7,652 nucleotides of DNA. It comes from an uncultured Oscillospiraceae bacterium (GTDB taxonomy: Bacteria; Bacillota; Clostridia; Oscillospirales; Oscillospiraceae). The translations under genes were made by a program, and so were the position numbers. The stretch's first letter is position 1. Each line of letters opens with the position of its first letter. Of this stretch, positions 6,530 to 7,652 are shown in pieces. Below the pieces are notes generated by a model. The model did no database searches. It worked only from the letters and a program-made list of their open reading frames with translations, and was not told where the DNA came from. The stretch is from contig CAKTGW010000044.1 of NCBI GenBank assembly GCA_934561725.1, forward strand, positions 1 to 7,652, in the 5' to 3' direction.

Positions 6530-7642
6530 TTACAGGCCGAACAGCTCAGCCAGAGCAGCTTCGTTGAGCTCAGCACCGATAACGCACAGGCGGCCGGTGT
6601 AATCCGGTGAGCCGCTGCGGATATCGTGCTCCTCGGGAACATAGTCAAACTCCAGCCAGTGATCTCCGGCGGAGACAATACCCTTGGCTCGCAGAATTTT
6701 GCCATAGCTGCCGCTGTCCAGTGCAGTCAGGATGCGTTCAATATCGGCCTCGGAGAAGGTTTTGGGTGTTTCACGGCCCCAGCTTGTAAAGACCTCGTCG
6801 GCATGATGATGGTGGTGATGCTCATGGCAGGAGCAGTTGGGATCATGGCACTCATGCTCGTGATCGTGGTGGTGCTCATGTTCATGGTCGTCATGGTCGT
6901 GCTCATGATGATGCTCGTGGCAGGAACAATTGGGGTCATCGCACTCATGGTCATGATCATGATGGTGCTCGTGATCGTGGTGATGTTCATGCTCGTCGGC
7001 CTCGTGCTCGGCACGCATTTTTTCCAGCATCTCATCAGCCAAGGAGACCTTTTCCATGGCGGAGAGGATCACCTTGCCATCCAGCTCATCCCAGGGAGTG
7101 GTGAGAATGGCGGCATGGGGATTCTTTTCACGCAGCATGGCAGTTACAGCCTCCAGCTTCTCCTGGCTGAGCTTTTGCGTGCGGGAGAGGATAATGGTGC
7201 CGGCGCTCTCTACCTGGTTATTATAAAATTCACCGAAGTTTCGGATATAGATCTTGGCCTTTGTGGCATCGCAGACAGTAACAGCGCTGTTCAGAACCAT
7301 TTCGGGGACGTCGGCAATGGTGTTCTGTACAGCAACGATCACGTCGCTGAGTTTGCCGACGCCGGAAGGCTCGATCAGAATGCGGTCGGGAGAAAATTTT
7401 TCCTGCACTTCCCGCAGAGCCTTACCGAAGTCTCCCACCAGGGAGCAGCAGATGCAGCCGGAAGACATCTCAGACACCTGAACGCCGGAATCCTTCAGAA
7501 AGCCGCCGTCGATGCTGATCTCACCAAATTCATTTTCGATCAGAACCAGCTTCTCGCCGTTAAAAGCCTGAGCGAGAAGTTTTTTAATGAGGGTCGTTTT
7601 ACCGGCACCGAGAAAGCCGGAAACAATATCAATTTTTGTCAT
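6530..7642 (-). CDS. COG0523 (CobW/ZagA-type) metallochaperone GTPase with His/Cys-rich insert
   Basis: This 370-residue cytoplasmic GTPase is of the family that hands metal ions, often zinc, to target proteins. The GTPase domain at 1 to about 200 has Walker A G9-F-L-G-A-G-K-T16, switch I ENEFGEISIDG (36-46), the diagnostic metal motif C63-I-C-C66 within SSGCICC, and IEPSGVGKL (90-98). The usual NKxD base-recognition motif is S153-R-T-Q156. A low-complexity insert at 213-280 has 32 His and 6 Cys in 68 residues, mostly alternating with Asp or Glu. The CobW_C domain (284-370) has WGRETPKTF, RAKGIV and a terminal ELNEAALAELF. The length fits the family with its insert. The start ATG fits the family N-terminus (MTKIDIVSGFLGAGKTT), but only 10 bases of upstream sequence are present and no Shine-Dalgarno is seen in them. 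It is the first visible gene of the leftward group. Zinc is the likely metal; nickel or cobalt cannot be excluded. Confidence 0.93.
   Translation of the reverse strand: MTKIDIVSGFLGAGKTTLIKKLLAQAFNGEKLVLIENEFGEISIDGGFLKDSGVQVSEMSSGCICCSLVGDFGKALREVQEKFSPDRILIEPSGVGKLSDVIVAVQNTIADVPEMVLNSAVTVCDATKAKIYIRNFGEFYNNQVESAGTIILSRTQKLSQEKLEAVTAMLREKNPHAAILTTPWDELDGKVILSAMEKVSLADEMLEKMRAEHEADEHEHHHDHEHHHDHDHECDDPNCSCHEHHHEHDHDDHEHEHHHDHEHECHDPNCSCHEHHHHHHADEVFTSWGRETPKTFSEADIERILTALDSGSYGKILRAKGIVSAGDHWLEFDYVPEEHDIRSGSPDYTGRLCVIGAELNEAALAELFGL
6818..6973 (-). repeat. In-frame tandem duplication of a His/Cys metal-binding module
   Basis: Two 63-base copies, 6818-6880 and 6911-6973, lie exactly 93 bases apart (31 codons) inside the COG0523 gene. 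I count 53 of 63 matching bases. They encode residues 224-244 and 255-275, each ending in DPNCSCHEH and carrying the spacing C-x4-C-x-C. Of ten differences, eight are synonymous; only E262/D231 and H266/D235 change the protein. Confidence 0.85.
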
Positions 7643-7652
7643 AGTATACCAG

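Noticed and set aside
6803..7006. Repeated ATG/GTG-rich DNA that at first looks like a short repeat array or CRISPR
   Set aside because: It lies inside a coding frame, the units are in-frame codons for His, Asp, Glu and Cys, and there are no distinct spacers.
6727..7035. Met/Thr/Ile-rich frame of 102 codons on the - strand
   Set aside because: It is the shifted reading of the CAT/GAT-rich His module; its low-complexity composition is a product of that frame.
7643..7652. TATACT next to the His-rich GTPase start as a -10 promoter element
   Set aside because: It is immediately before the ATG, leaving no room for a leader, and only 10 bases of upstream sequence are available.

Overview
The window holds two convergent gene groups separated by a compact double-terminator junction near 5108-5171. 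On the + strand is a three-gene tripartite efflux operon: the 3' part of a TolC-family outer component, a lipoprotein membrane-fusion (HlyD/AcrA-type) adaptor, and a full-length RND pump. On the - strand, read from the right edge, are a His-rich COG0523 (CobW/ZagA-type) metallochaperone GTPase, a second diverged COG0523-type GTPase apparently fused to a YcgQ-like (TIGR03943/DUF1980) C-terminal domain, and a thioredoxin.

The organism is most likely a Firmicute of the class Clostridia (gut Oscillospiraceae or Lachnospiraceae style): strong AGGAGG-type ribosome sites, roughly balanced base composition, a lipoprotein adaptor, an RND pump of the type with Asn in place of the AcrB TM10 lysine, and a TolC-like protein in which I cannot find the outer-membrane beta-hairpin of its second repeat. 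A diderm Firmicute (Negativicutes) cannot be excluded from this sequence alone.

Layout: 2-829 TolC-like (5' end outside the window); 849-2012 adaptor; 2019-5099 RND pump. The gaps are 19 and 6 bases, each carrying a clear Shine-Dalgarno, so this is one transcript. 5108-5171 holds two hairpins, one suited to each strand. 5170-5481 trxA (-), 5588-6517 GTPase fused to a YcgQ-like domain (-), 6530-7642 His-rich GTPase (-). The two GTPase genes are 12 bases apart and surely co-transcribed. trxA follows after 106 bases and could be on the same transcript or have its own promoter.

Function: the pump would move an unknown hydrophobic or amphipathic substrate using the proton-motive force, with the adaptor linking it to the TolC-like duct. 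The - strand group looks like a metal-handling module, probably zinc. A canonical chaperone GTPase has CxCC plus a 68-residue His/Cys metal store. Its diverged partner has lost CxCC but has Cys pairs elsewhere and a cysteine-bearing YcgQ-like domain. The most interesting points are the apparently barrel-less TolC, the GTPase-YcgQ fusion paired with a canonical GTPase, the shared loss of the guanine-recognition NKxD motif, and the duplicated His/Cys module kept by synonymous change.
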